A DNA stretch of 64,000 nt from Polynucleobacter sp. IMCC 30228 (lineage in GTDB: Bacteria; Pseudomonadota; Gammaproteobacteria; Burkholderiales; Burkholderiaceae). The position numbers and the translations under genes are program-made. The DNA lies in contig NZ_JAJVCS010000006.1 in the NCBI RefSeq assembly GCF_021395205.1, positions 62,001 to 126,000 of the forward strand, read 5' to 3'. Every line of letters starts with the position of its first letter. Position 1 is the first letter of the stretch. Below the pieces are notes generated by a model. It was given only the letters and a program-made list of their open reading frames with translations, did no database searches and was not told the origin of the DNA. Positions 19,715-28,335 of the stretch are shown in pieces.

Positions 19715-20737
19715 ATGCTTGAATTTATGTTCAACAACTCTGTCCTAGGATGGGGAATTCTGGGCGGCGCTATATTTATTGCTCTCATGATTGATCGTTT
19801 TTTTGGTGAGCCCTATTACTATTTGCATCCAGTTGTATGGATGGGCCAGTATTTAAAAATAACTGGACAACTTATTTCGCCCCGAGTCGTAATCTACAAA
19901 AAGCATCAAAAACTAGCTTATTTTTTTATAGGAATGGCCGTATGGCTAATGGGCGCAGTTATAGTCGTGGTTTGCGCAGTCTATATACAAAGACTGGCCT
20001 TTTCTTTGTCTCCAATTGTTGCTTGCCTATTTCTGGGCTTACTAATTAAGCCCCTATTTTCTTGGGCATTTTTATCTGCAGAGGTCTACGCTGTGAACGC
20101 CGCCTTAAGCCGTTCTTTAGTTGAAGGGCGTCAACGCTTAGCCATGATTGTGAGTCGCGATACACAAGCACTCAATCCGATCCAAGTAAGGGAAAGTGCG
20201 ATTGAGGCGCTAGCTGAAAATTTTAATGACTCTGTAATTGCGCCGCTATTTTGGCTAGTACTTGGCGGCCTTCCAGCTGCAGCCCTATATCGCTATGCGA
20301 ATACCGCAGATGCCATGTGGGGATATCGTGATCAACGCAATGGAAGACATTGGGAATGGGCTGGTAAATTTGCCGCCAAAATTGATGATCTTTTATCTTG
20401 GATTCCAGCACGCATCAGTGGCCTTTTGATTTTAATGCAGGCAAGACAACAACATGAGCCAACATATACCTTTGAACAACTATGTCGCGAGGCAAAAAAA
20501 ACGCCATCGCCCAATGGTGGCTGGCCAATGGGCTCAATGGCGCTAGCCTTACATATTCAGCTGAGTAAGCCCACAATTTATAGTCTTAATAAAGGCGCTT
20601 GCTTAGCAATGTCTACGGACATTGGTCGTGCTTGTACATTATTACAGCGCCTAATGAATAAATTGATTTTCCTCTGTTTAATCAGCAGTTTAATTCCTGT
20701 AATTTATCTGCTCATGACTTCAGGTCTAAATGGCTAA
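19715..20737 (+). CDS. cbiB: Adenosylcobinamide-phosphate synthase
   Basis: Membrane enzyme (CbiB; CobD in Pseudomonas naming) that attaches aminopropanol phosphate to adenosylcobyric acid. The 340-residue protein has several hydrophobic helices and the family motifs DRFFGEPYYYLHPVVWMG near the N-terminus, IVSRDTQALNP, ESAIEALAENFNDSVIAPLF and ANTADAMWGYRD. It lies directly before the threonine-phosphate decarboxylase gene that supplies its substrate, with only 3 bases between them. The stop of cobO is 17 bases upstream. Confidence 0.94.
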   Translation: MLEFMFNNSVLGWGILGGAIFIALMIDRFFGEPYYYLHPVVWMGQYLKITGQLISPRVVIYKKHQKLAYFFIGMAVWLMGAVIVVVCAVYIQRLAFSLSPIVACLFLGLLIKPLFSWAFLSAEVYAVNAALSRSLVEGRQRLAMIVSRDTQALNPIQVRESAIEALAENFNDSVIAPLFWLVLGGLPAAALYRYANTADAMWGYRDQRNGRHWEWAGKFAAKIDDLLSWIPARISGLLILMQARQQHEPTYTFEQLCREAKKTPSPNGGWPMGSMALALHIQLSKPTIYSLNKGACLAMSTDIGRACTLLQRLMNKLIFLCLISSLIPVIYLLMTSGLNG

Positions 20738-20740
20738 TCA

Positions 20741-21775
20741 ATGACTTTATATAAGACCCATGGTGGCCCTGACTCATTGGGGCCTATTACCGATGATTTC
20801 TCTACCAATGCAAATGGTGCTGGGCCATGCCCAATTACCTTAGAAGCACTAATCAACACTACTCATACAGCATATCCCGACCCAAACTACACAGCACTAA
20901 AAGAACTGTTAGCGCAATGGCATCAAGTGCCTGTTCAGCGCATTGTATTGGCGGCTAGTGCTAGTGAATTTATTTATCGCATGAGCGCGCACATTGCCAA
21001 ACAGGCAAATAATCAAGTATCTATCAGACCGCAAGTATATTTACCTCGGTACAGTTATAGCGATTATAAAAATGCAGCGGAAGCTTGGAGCTTGGCGACG
21101 GTCACTACTAGCCAAGATGCTAATCTGATCTGGGTATGCGATCCATCAACTCCATTCGGAGAAACTTCCCGCTCTATTGGCGCTTTAATTGACTCACTAA
21201 AAGCGCAGCAAATCTGCGTCCTTGATCGTGCTTATGATCCCTTACGCTTAAGTGGAGAAAGCGCATTAAATCAAACCCAGTTAGACCAAGTGTGGCAACT
21301 TTGGTCGCCTAACAAAGCATTGGGTCTAACCGGTATTCGAGCCGCCTATGCCATCGCCCCGAAAGCAGCCATTGCCCTTATTGCTGAACTTGAATTACTG
21401 GCGCCCTCTTGGCCGCTTGGCGTTGACGGTGTCAGCTTACTCTTAAGTTGGGCAAAATACGAAACTCACATGTGGTTACAAGAAAGCCTAAACAGCTTGC
21501 GTGAATGGAAAGTGCAGCAACTGCAGCGATGCCAAGCAATGGGTTGGGAAATCTATCCTAGTGAAACCAATTTTTATTGCGCTAAACCTCCCGTAAATGA
21601 TCTTTGTCACTTATTGTTTCAACTAAGGCAAAGTGGTATTAAATTACGCGATACCTTATCCTTTGGCTTAGCTGACTGCGTGCGGATAGCTGTATTACCG
21701 CCCGCCTCACAAATTCGACTCTGTCAAGCTTGGCAGTCAATATCCCCGCCTACTGAAAAATTGTATGCCCGCTAA
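20741..21775 (+). CDS. cobD: Threonine-phosphate decarboxylase (aminotransferase fold)
   Basis: PLP enzyme that decarboxylates L-threonine-O-3-phosphate to (R)-1-amino-2-propanol phosphate for CbiB (CobD in Salmonella, CobC in Pseudomonas naming). The 344-residue protein has the class I/II aminotransferase fold. The opening HGGPDS, DFSTNANGAGPCP and YPDPNYTALKELLA are typical, and the PLP lysine is Lys192 in SPNKALGLTGIR. No threonine kinase (PduX) gene is visible nearby, so the source of threonine phosphate is not in the window. It overlaps cobQ by 11 bases. Confidence 0.92.
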   Translation: MTLYKTHGGPDSLGPITDDFSTNANGAGPCPITLEALINTTHTAYPDPNYTALKELLAQWHQVPVQRIVLAASASEFIYRMSAHIAKQANNQVSIRPQVYLPRYSYSDYKNAAEAWSLATVTTSQDANLIWVCDPSTPFGETSRSIGALIDSLKAQQICVLDRAYDPLRLSGESALNQTQLDQVWQLWSPNKALGLTGIRAAYAIAPKAAIALIAELELLAPSWPLGVDGVSLLLSWAKYETHMWLQESLNSLREWKVQQLQRCQAMGWEIYPSETNFYCAKPPVNDLCHLLFQLRQSGIKLRDTLSFGLADCVRIAVLPPASQIRLCQAWQSISPPTEKLYAR

Positions 21776-23258
21776 ATGTGTCATGGTCCTAGGCACTTCA
21801 AGCGGTGCTGGTAAAAGCTGGGTAAGCACAGCGCTATGCCGCTGGTATGCTCGACAGGGCTATAAAGTAGCGCCCTTCAAAGCGCAAAATATGAGCAATA
21901 ATGCGCGTGTCGTGAATACGCGCCAGAGTTCAGTAACTGAATTTAGCAATGCTGACCAAGCTAGCGGTGAAATTGGCTCGGCGCAATATTTTCAAGCCCT
22001 AGCTGCCAATGCTGAACCCAACGTCAACATGAATCCAGTGCTACTTAAGCCCGAAGCGGATACCCGTAGCCAAGTAATTTTATTAGGCAAAGTCAATACT
22101 GAATTAAGCACTATGTCATGGCGCGAGCGCAGCGAAAAAATTTGGCCACATATTCAACAATCCCTCGATTACTTAATAGCAGAAAATGATGTATTAGTAA
22201 TAGAGGGTGCAGGATCGCCAGCTGAAATTAATTTAATGGCTAGTGATATTGTCAACTTACGAGTAGCACGTTATGCAAACGCTCAATGTATTTTAATAAC
22301 CGATATTGATCGTGGCGGAGCTTTCGCGCATCTTTATGGCACCTGGGCTTTGCTGCCTAAACCCGACCAGCAACGTATCAAGGGGTTTTTGTTAAATAAA
22401 TTTCGGGGGGACCCCACCCTACTTGCTCCAGCCCCAGAGCAATTGAAATCATTGACTGGAATTCCAATTATTGGCACCATCCCCATGTTGTTTAATCATG
22501 GCCTTCCTGAAGAGGATGGAATTTTCGATGAGCGCACACTTGATAGAAAAGCTGGCGCCCTAAAAGTGGCAGTTTTGGTCTATCCCCGCATTAGTAATTT
22601 AGACGAATTTCAACCACTTAAAAATATTACAGATTTAGAACTAATTTGGGCTCGTCAGCCAAGCTCTTTAGAAGATGTCGACTGGATTATTTTGCCTGGC
22701 TCAAAACAGACCAGCGCTGATTTAGCCTGGTTAAAACAATGCGGCTTTGAGCGGGTTATTGAGAAACATATCCAGCGGGGGAAAATGGTTCTGGGAATCT
22801 GCGGGGGTCTACAAATGCTTGGCCAAGTGCTGCACGATCCATTTAATATTGATGGTGCGGCAACGGGCCTAGGGCACTTAGCAATTCAAACGACTTTTGC
22901 TAAGGATAAACAAGTAAATAAAATCACTGTTCGCTTCGGTCAAGTTAAGGGCCTTTGGTCTGCTTTATCTTACCTAGAGGTATTTGGCTATGAAATTCAT
23001 CATGGCAAGTCCTCTCACAAAACTGCAGACAATGAAAAACAAGCGCTAATGGCGCAAGAAATTATTGCTGACTTAGCTTGGCAAAATTCGCTTGGTAACG
23101 TGCTTGGTATTTATATACATGGGTTATTTGAGGATCCGGCCGTTATCAAATCTCTCTTTGGCAAAGAAGCTAAAACTCTAGATACGGTATTTAATAATCT
23201 CGCTGATTTAATTGGGCACCATATTCCAAAAGAAACCTTACTCTCCTTGGTTGAATGA
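21765..23258 (+). CDS. cobQ: Cobyric acid synthase
   Basis: CobQ/CbiP amidotransferase that amidates the b, d, e and g side chains of adenosylcobyrinic acid a,c-diamide to give adenosylcobyric acid. The 497-residue protein has an N-terminal dethiobiotin-synthetase-like ATPase (VLGTSSGAGKSWVSTALCRW at 8-27, FKAQNMSNNARV). Its C-terminal glutaminase domain has the nucleophile in GICGGLQMLG and His in YEIHHGKS. The length is normal. It begins inside the end of cobD; cobT follows after 9 bases. Confidence 0.95.
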   Translation: MPAKCVMVLGTSSGAGKSWVSTALCRWYARQGYKVAPFKAQNMSNNARVVNTRQSSVTEFSNADQASGEIGSAQYFQALAANAEPNVNMNPVLLKPEADTRSQVILLGKVNTELSTMSWRERSEKIWPHIQQSLDYLIAENDVLVIEGAGSPAEINLMASDIVNLRVARYANAQCILITDIDRGGAFAHLYGTWALLPKPDQQRIKGFLLNKFRGDPTLLAPAPEQLKSLTGIPIIGTIPMLFNHGLPEEDGIFDERTLDRKAGALKVAVLVYPRISNLDEFQPLKNITDLELIWARQPSSLEDVDWIILPGSKQTSADLAWLKQCGFERVIEKHIQRGKMVLGICGGLQMLGQVLHDPFNIDGAATGLGHLAIQTTFAKDKQVNKITVRFGQVKGLWSALSYLEVFGYEIHHGKSSHKTADNEKQALMAQEIIADLAWQNSLGNVLGIYIHGLFEDPAVIKSLFGKEAKTLDTVFNNLADLIGHHIPKETLLSLVE

Positions 23259-23267
23259 AAGCATCGG

Positions 23268-24311
23268 ATGAATATAGAATTACCCCTCATCGCCCCACTT
23301 AACAATGTCGAATTAGGTGAATTAATTCAAGCAGAACTCAACAATAAGACTAAGCCGCTTGGCTCTTTAGGTCAACTTGAATCATTAGCCAAACAATTGG
23401 GCTTAATTTTAAATAGCTCAAACCCTATCCTAGTTCAACCACAGTTAGTCGTATTTGCAGGTGACCATGGCTTAACTGCGCAGGGTATCTCTGCATTTCC
23501 GAGTGATGTCACTTGGCAAATGGTCGAGAATTTTTTAGCTGGCGGTGCTGCAGTTAGTGTGCTGTCGCGCCAACACCAGCTAGATTTGACCATAGTCGAT
23601 ACTGGCGTTGCCAAAGAAATATTACCGCGCAAAGGTTTAATTATTAAGAAGGTGGCCTTTGGCACTGCCGATTCTAGTCAAACGCCCGCTATGCAGCAAT
23701 CACAATGCTTGCAGGCCATCAAAAATGGTCAGGAGATTATTTGCGGGTTACCGGGCAACGTACTTTTACTCGGTGAAATGGGTATTGGGAATACTGCTGC
23801 TGCTTCACTCATCATGAGTCGTCTATTAGGCATACCCATTGCAAAATGCACAGGCGCTGGAACTGGTCTTGATAACGCTGGCTTACAAAAAAAAATCAGC
23901 GTGTTACTAAAAGTATTACAACGACATTCTCAGGCTAACTCGGCAATTGAGGTGCTTTGCGCTTTTGGCGGTTTCGAAATGGCCACAATGGTAGGCGCGA
24001 TCATACAAGCTGCTGCGCAACGCCGCGTGATTGTCGTTGATGGATTTATTACTAGCTCGGCTGTCTTAATCGCGCAAGCGCTTGACCCCAATGTATTGCA
24101 GTATTGTATTTTTTCCCATTGCTCTCATGAGCAAGCGCATGCTCAACTTTTAAACCATTTAAATGTGAAGCCCCTGCTTGATTTAGACTTAAGATTAGGT
24201 GAGGGATCAGGGGCGGCGCTCGCTTGGCCATTACTCATCTCAGCCTGTTATCTTTTAAATGAAATGGCAAGTTTTTCTAGTGCGCAAGTAAGCACAAAAA
24301 ATATTAATTAA
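23268..24311 (+). CDS. cobT: Nicotinate-nucleotide--dimethylbenzimidazole phosphoribosyltransferase
   Basis: Activates the lower-ligand base: transfers phosphoribose from nicotinate mononucleotide to 5,6-dimethylbenzimidazole, giving alpha-ribazole phosphate. The 347-residue protein shows the family motifs KTKPLGSLGQLESLA, FAGDHGLTAQGISAFPSDVT, GEMGIGNTAAAS and the catalytic glutamate in RLGEGSGAALA near the C-terminus. It sits between cobQ and cobS. No bluB for oxygen-dependent DMB synthesis is seen in the window, so the base may be imported or made by genes elsewhere. Confidence 0.95.
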   Translation: MNIELPLIAPLNNVELGELIQAELNNKTKPLGSLGQLESLAKQLGLILNSSNPILVQPQLVVFAGDHGLTAQGISAFPSDVTWQMVENFLAGGAAVSVLSRQHQLDLTIVDTGVAKEILPRKGLIIKKVAFGTADSSQTPAMQQSQCLQAIKNGQEIICGLPGNVLLLGEMGIGNTAAASLIMSRLLGIPIAKCTGAGTGLDNAGLQKKISVLLKVLQRHSQANSAIEVLCAFGGFEMATMVGAIIQAAAQRRVIVVDGFITSSAVLIAQALDPNVLQYCIFSHCSHEQAHAQLLNHLNVKPLLDLDLRLGEGSGAALAWPLLISACYLLNEMASFSSAQVSTKNIN

Positions 24312-24318
24312 ATTAATC

Positions 24319-25128
24319 ATGAATTTCATTCGCCACCTGTTAATTTCAGTCCAGTTTTTTTCCCGTTTGCCTATTCCTAAAAGTTGGATGCGCTGGGCTG
24401 ATTGGAGTCCTCAAAAAGAAAGTGATAGCCTTATTTATGCGCCTGCAGTAGGTTTAATTATCGGCATCTGCTGTTCATTAGTTTGGTTACTAGCGATGTT
24501 TCTTTTTCCCACTAGTAGTGCCAGCACGTTATTGGCTGCCGCTCTTTGTGTAGCTAGCAGCATCTGGCTAACCGGGGCTTTGCATGAGGATGGCTTAGCT
24601 GACTTAATTGATGGGTTAGGTGGCTCACCCGATCGCGCCAGAGCCCTAGAAATTATGAAGGATTCACGTATTGGCACCTATGGTGGCTTAGCGCTAATTC
24701 TTGCCACCTTGATTCGTATTTTGTTAATTGGCGCCTTAGGTCAGGCACTACTTAATCCAGCTCATGTGATCGTCGCAATTTGTTTGGTTAATATCATCTC
24801 AAGAGCCTGGCCATTAGGTTTAGTCTATTTGCTACCGAATGTAGGCGATTTAGCGGGATCCAAAACCCATTACATCACGCGTTTCATCTCGAGTAAACAA
24901 CTGCTAATTCTCAGTAGTATTCTTCTGGTCATTTGTTTTGGGTTGCTTCGATTGGAGTTAATTCAATGGCAACAACTTTTGCTTGGCCTACTACTTTCAG
25001 GCTTAATTTGGCTCTATCTTAAAACCCGTTTGCAATCACGCTTAGGGGGTTATACCGGCGATGGACTCGGGGCGGCACAACAATTATGTGAAATTGGCCT
25101 GTACATCGGCTTTCTCATTGCCGTCTAA
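24319..25128 (+). CDS. cobS: Adenosylcobinamide-GDP ribazoletransferase (cobalamin synthase)
   Basis: Integral membrane enzyme that joins AdoCbi-GDP with alpha-ribazole (phosphate) to make adenosylcobalamin (phosphate). The 269-residue protein is mostly hydrophobic with about 6-7 helices and has the CobS signature LHEDGLADLIDGLGG around residues 93-107, DSRIGTYGGLAL, and GYTGDGLGAAQQL near the C-terminus. The start at 24319 lies 7 bases after cobT. The phosphatase gene follows after 10 bases. Confidence 0.94.
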   Translation: MNFIRHLLISVQFFSRLPIPKSWMRWADWSPQKESDSLIYAPAVGLIIGICCSLVWLLAMFLFPTSSASTLLAAALCVASSIWLTGALHEDGLADLIDGLGGSPDRARALEIMKDSRIGTYGGLALILATLIRILLIGALGQALLNPAHVIVAICLVNIISRAWPLGLVYLLPNVGDLAGSKTHYITRFISSKQLLILSSILLVICFGLLRLELIQWQQLLLGLLLSGLIWLYLKTRLQSRLGGYTGDGLGAAQQLCEIGLYIGFLIAV

Positions 25129-25138
25129 ACAGCTGCCC

Positions 25139-25681
25139 ATGAAACAACTTTGGCTCATTCGTCACCCTCAAGTGCTAATTAAATCAGGTACTTGTTATGG
25201 ACAGCTAGATATCGCTAGTGACCCCGCAAGCAATGCTACTCAAGCACAGTCCTTAGCTGCAACTTTGCCAGATCACTTAATAATCTATTGCTCACCACTC
25301 CAACGCTGTCACCATTTAGCAATAACGCTTTTAGCGCTTCGCAAGGATCTCCAAATTGAGCTTGATCCCAACCTACAAGAAATGGATTTTGGTAGCTGGG
25401 AAGGAAAGTTATGGCAAGATATACCGCAGAATGAAATTGCAGCATGGACCGACAACTTTTTGCATTATTCACCTGGAGGTGGAGAATCTGTAAGCACATT
25501 TATGGCAAGAGTCAATCAAAGTTACCGAAAATTTTCTACTAATTGTGCTTGGATTACCCATGCCGGTGTAATTCGCGCAAGCCATTTATTGCACGCTAAA
25601 AAATTCATTACCCAAGCCAGTGATTGGCCCATCGACGTCATTTCGGTGGGGTGTCACCAAACCCTAGAAATGGGCTCGTAA
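25139..25681 (+). CDS. cobC: Alpha-ribazole phosphatase (histidine phosphatase family)
   Basis: Phosphoglycerate-mutase-like phosphatase that removes the phosphate from alpha-ribazole phosphate or adenosylcobalamin phosphate, the last step of loop assembly. The 180-residue protein begins MKQLWLIRHPQVL with the phospho-accepting His in LIRHP. It has CSPLQRCHHLA, the acid/base Glu in LQEMDFGSWEG and the second His in THAGVIRAS. ATG 25139 just after the cobS stop is chosen over an upstream in-frame start inside cobS. It is the last clearly B12-related gene of the array. Confidence 0.9.
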   Translation: MKQLWLIRHPQVLIKSGTCYGQLDIASDPASNATQAQSLAATLPDHLIIYCSPLQRCHHLAITLLALRKDLQIELDPNLQEMDFGSWEGKLWQDIPQNEIAAWTDNFLHYSPGGGESVSTFMARVNQSYRKFSTNCAWITHAGVIRASHLLHAKKFITQASDWPIDVISVGCHQTLEMGS

Positions 25682-25717
25682 TTGAGCTCTTTCTATTAGA
25701 TTACAGCTCGATATACA

Positions 25718-26017
25718 ATGGATCTTATGAGTCCCGAAACCAGTGAAACAACTTCAAATTTGCTGACTGATTTTCAAGCCAGTCTTGAACGCATTAAGCA
25801 TAAAATCGCCGCCATCCAAACTGCGACCGAAGCCATGTGCCAAAATCGCCTAGCACTAGAAGGCAAAATAGAAGATGCTCAAAAACGGATTCAGCACATC
25901 TTAAGCCGCCTTCCCGATCAAGGCGATACACGCCAACTCAATTTACTTGGTGAGTCGGCTAGCTCTACAAGCCCCCCTAATTTAGATAATGATGACCATG
26001 AGCCAACGACGCATTGA
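25718..26017 (+). CDS. Small coiled-coil protein upstream of zapA
   Basis: A 99-residue protein with a helical, heptad-like middle (about residues 16-66: DFQASLERIKHKIAAIQTAT, then RLALEGKIEDAQKRIQHIL) and a polar tail. It resembles the short ZapB-like or TIGR02449-type proteins often encoded just before zapA in beta- and gammaproteobacteria. No signal peptide or membrane segment is seen. It overlaps the zapA start, so the pair is probably co-translated. A role at the division ring is inference from the neighbour. The second Met (25727) could also be the start. Confidence 0.8.
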   Translation: MDLMSPETSETTSNLLTDFQASLERIKHKIAAIQTATEAMCQNRLALEGKIEDAQKRIQHILSRLPDQGDTRQLNLLGESASSTSPPNLDNDDHEPTTH

Positions 26018-26363
26018 TGTAACTATTGCTGGCCAGAAAATTACCCTGGCAACCAGCGATGAACATGAGCCTTTACTTCGTTCAGCTTGCCAATTAGTAG
26101 ATGATCACATACAGCTAGCCATTGCTAGCGGCAATCGCAGTCTCGAACGTGCCACCCTGATGGCTGCCTTAAAATTAGCGGGCGATCTCATCACTGCTAA
26201 AGAGACTGCCCTAAATATTCCTCAGGCATCACCAACCACTGCCCCAGAAAATAGTGCAGAGATCTCACGTCTAGCAAGCGAAGTGAATGCGCTGGAAGAT
26301 CAAGTCGATGCCTTGTTGAAAACCCTTTCCCTGCCTGGTTCGCCAAGGCCAATAGCTCCTTGA
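25998..26363 (+). CDS. zapA: Cell division protein ZapA
   Basis: FtsZ-binding protein that bundles protofilaments and stabilises the Z-ring. The 121-residue product starts MSQRRIDVTIAGQKITLA, the standard ZapA beta-strand opening. It continues with LRSACQLVDDHIQ and a C-terminal coiled coil (SRLASEVNALEDQVDALLKTL). Two further in-frame ATGs at 25989 and 25992 are possible starts; 25998 gives the family-like N-terminus. The last 40 or so bases of the gene appear to overlap the 5' end of the 6S RNA. Confidence 0.92.
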   Translation: MSQRRIDVTIAGQKITLATSDEHEPLLRSACQLVDDHIQLAIASGNRSLERATLMAALKLAGDLITAKETALNIPQASPTTAPENSAEISRLASEVNALEDQVDALLKTLSLPGSPRPIAP

Positions 26364-26541
26364 ACCGATGCGAAAGCATACGGAGCGGTCTTTGCTACGT
26401 GGGCGTGAGCGTTTCGATGTTTCACAGTATCGGCTTCTGGCTTGATACTCCCTGTGCATCTTAATGCACCCGAAGCGTAACTGCCGCTCCAACTTGAACC
26501 TTAGGGTTCAGGATGAGGGCCTAGCGGCTAAGGTGGGGAAT
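26325..26541 (+). ncRNA. ssrS: 6S RNA
   Basis: Regulatory RNA that mimics an open promoter and binds sigma70 RNA polymerase. The 3' half has CTTGAACCTTAGGGTTCA followed by GGGCCTAGCGGCTAAGG, matching the order of E. coli 6S (CTTGAACCAAGGGTTCA, then GCCTGCGGCGGC). The 5' half TGGTTCGCCAAGGCC (about 26335-26350) corresponds to TGTTCGCAAGCGGGCC. TTCCC at 26328-26332 can pair with GGGAA at 26536-26540 to close the rod, and a T-run follows at 26543. Position after zapA is the usual one. The exact ends are estimates. Confidence 0.85.
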
Positions 26542-26548
26542 CTTTTTT

Positions 26549-27367
26549 ATGTCATTTAATGACATTCTGCTACTGCTAGTCTGCGGCGGTATTTCGGGGT
26601 TGCTAGCAGGATTATTGGGCATTGGCGGTGGGATGATTTTGGTCCCAATTATGGTACTAGTGTTTACCCACCAGGCATTTGATCCTAGTGTAATCGTGCA
26701 CATGTCAATTGCAACATGCATGGCAACAGTGCTATTTACTTCTACATCAGCCGTACTCGCTCATCATAAACATCAGTCAATCGATTGGAAATTAGTGGCA
26801 ATGCTAAGTCCTGGCCTAATTGTTGGTGGATTGGTTGGTGGTGGCGAATTATTTGACTCTCTTAAAACAGGTTGGCTATCACTTTTTTTTGGGGTATTTA
26901 TTTTTTACAGCGCAATTCAAATTTTTATAAATAAAAAGCCAAAGCCTGATAGAGAACTTCCTGGGCCTCTAGGAGTTTTTTCTTTTGGTGCCCTTGCGGG
27001 CGCTTTAGCAAGTTTAGTGGGTGCCGGCGGAGCCTTTATTACTGTCCCATTTATGGTTTGGTGCAATATTCGCCCCCATGTTGCTATGGCCACCTCATCT
27101 GCTCTGGGGCTACCAATTTCCGTTGCGGCAACCGTTGGCTACCTATATGGTAGTTGGGGCCATCCAAATCTGCCGCCTGGATCTATTGGCTATATTTACT
27201 TGCCAGCATTGGCATGCATTATTTCTATTAGTATTTTCACCGCTCCCCTCGGGGCCAAGTTCGCACGAAAACTGAATGTCAATCATATTAAGAAAATTTT
27301 TGGCGTGATGCTCATTTTTGTGGCTATTTTTATGTTTGATGAAAGCCGCAAAGCTTTTGGTTTTTAA
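26549..27367 (+). CDS. TauE/SafE family membrane permease
   Basis: Inner-membrane protein of the sulfite exporter TauE/SafE family, linked to export or import of sulfite, sulfoacetate and other small organic anions. The 272 residues form about 7-8 helices with the family repeats GLLAGLLGIGGGMILVPIM (N-half) and GALASLVGAGGAFITVPFM (C-half). The ATG lies 7 bases after the likely end of the 6S RNA. The only purine-rich stretch for ribosome binding is AAGGTGGGG (26530-26538), which is the 3' strand of the 6S closing stem. It converges on the GntR gene with 14 bases between stops. Substrate unknown. Confidence 0.88.
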   Translation: MSFNDILLLLVCGGISGLLAGLLGIGGGMILVPIMVLVFTHQAFDPSVIVHMSIATCMATVLFTSTSAVLAHHKHQSIDWKLVAMLSPGLIVGGLVGGGELFDSLKTGWLSLFFGVFIFYSAIQIFINKKPKPDRELPGPLGVFSFGALAGALASLVGAGGAFITVPFMVWCNIRPHVAMATSSALGLPISVAATVGYLYGSWGHPNLPPGSIGYIYLPALACIISISIFTAPLGAKFARKLNVNHIKKIFGVMLIFVAIFMFDESRKAFGF

Positions 27368-27381
27368 TGCTTACTACCTAA

Positions 27382-28086
27382 CTAACCAGCTGAATTCAAA
27401 GCCAGCTTGGGCTTAAACACTGATTCCGGTAAAGTATCAATCCAGCGGTGTGAATTACGTACATGATTACTCATTGCGCGTTGGGCTTTAATTTCATCAC
27501 CGTCCAAAATAGCTTCGGCAATCTCTCTGTGATCTTCATTTGATTTAATCATCTGATCAAAATGCATTGATTTGCCAACCTGAAACATCACCACAACTAG
27601 TCTTAGCTTTTCAACTAATTCATATAATTGGGTGTTGTTTGAAATTTCAACAATAGTCTTGTGAAAAAGTTGATTATTTTCCATAAACAAATTCCACTGC
27701 ATTGTTTTTTTGCTAAGACACGCCTGTTTCCATACCTTTGTAAATAATTTTCTATTTTGTCCCTGATTAATATTCTTTGCAGCCAAGCCAGCAGCCAGAC
27801 CCTCTAACGATTCGCGAATTTGGAAAAGATCTTGAACTTCCTGTCGTAATAAGCGGCGCACAATTGCACCACGATGGGGTATTAAGTCGACCAACCCATC
27901 TGCACTTAACCGATGAAATGCTTCGCGCACTGGGCCACGGCTTAAACCAAACTCTTCAATTAGGTCCCGCTCAATTAAACGTTGACCAGGAGCAAAGCGG
28001 CCAACAAAAATGCCATTTTGTAAGTGCTCACAAAGAAAGTCCACCGATGAGCCACGCTTTTTTTCAGGTATAGGAATTTTGCTCAT
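27382..28086 (-). CDS. GntR-family transcriptional regulator (FCD type)
   Basis: A 234-residue DNA-binding protein. The winged-helix domain has FAPGQRLIERDLIEEFGLSR then GPVREAFHRLSADGLV (about residues 30-66). The C-terminal all-helical FCD ligand-binding domain starts near LFQIRESLEGLAAGLAA and has typical metal-ligand positions (NNQLFHKTIVEIS, then EDHREIAEAILDGD). ATG 28086 is used; a longer frame begins at a TTG at 28173. It is divergent from the SDR-ABC transporter genes and likely controls them. Control of the nearby malonate genes, as for MatR in rhizobia, is a second possibility. Confidence 0.88.
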   Translation of the reverse strand: MSKIPIPEKKRGSSVDFLCEHLQNGIFVGRFAPGQRLIERDLIEEFGLSRGPVREAFHRLSADGLVDLIPHRGAIVRRLLRQEVQDLFQIRESLEGLAAGLAAKNINQGQNRKLFTKVWKQACLSKKTMQWNLFMENNQLFHKTIVEISNNTQLYELVEKLRLVVVMFQVGKSMHFDQMIKSNEDHREIAEAILDGDEIKAQRAMSNHVRNSHRWIDTLPESVFKPKLALNSAG

Positions 28087-28211
28087 TCGTAATGATTTAC
28101 CTTTATAGCGGCATTTATTGTCATTTAGTATATCTTGCAAAGAATTTGGCCTAAGTAAAAGTATGATGGTCAACCCCTAGGTATAAGCCCTAATCAGATT
28201 GTAGGGCAATT

Positions 28212-28223
28212 TTGTAAAAACAA
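28212..28223. promoter_or_regulatory. Candidate GntR operator (TTGT-N4-ACAA) in divergent intergenic region
   Basis: A perfect small inverted repeat TTGTAAAAACAA lies between the leftward gntR (start 28086) and the rightward SDR gene (start 28336), followed directly by TTTGACT, which could be a -35. FCD GntR sites are usually short palindromes of the TNGT-ACNA kind, so this is a reasonable but weak candidate. Nothing else recognisable is seen in this 249-base AT-rich region except a good Shine-Dalgarno AGGAGA before the SDR. Confidence 0.35.
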
Positions 28224-28335
28224 TTTGACTTTTTGGATATAAAGCCACAAACTTGGCCTCAAATGTTTATGGAGATAAATTTTTTTATAAAAATCCAGGG
28301 CATTTAAATATTCACAATATTCAGGAGAAGACAGC

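Noticed and set aside
25061..25138. Longer start for the alpha-ribazole phosphatase overlapping cobS
   Set aside because: The phosphatase fold starts at MKQLWLIRHP (25139); the extra residues are out-of-frame cobS sequence.
26197..26492. Antisense open frames over zapA and the 6S RNA
   Set aside because: Explained by zapA and 6S RNA on the plus strand; no Shine-Dalgarno or family resemblance.
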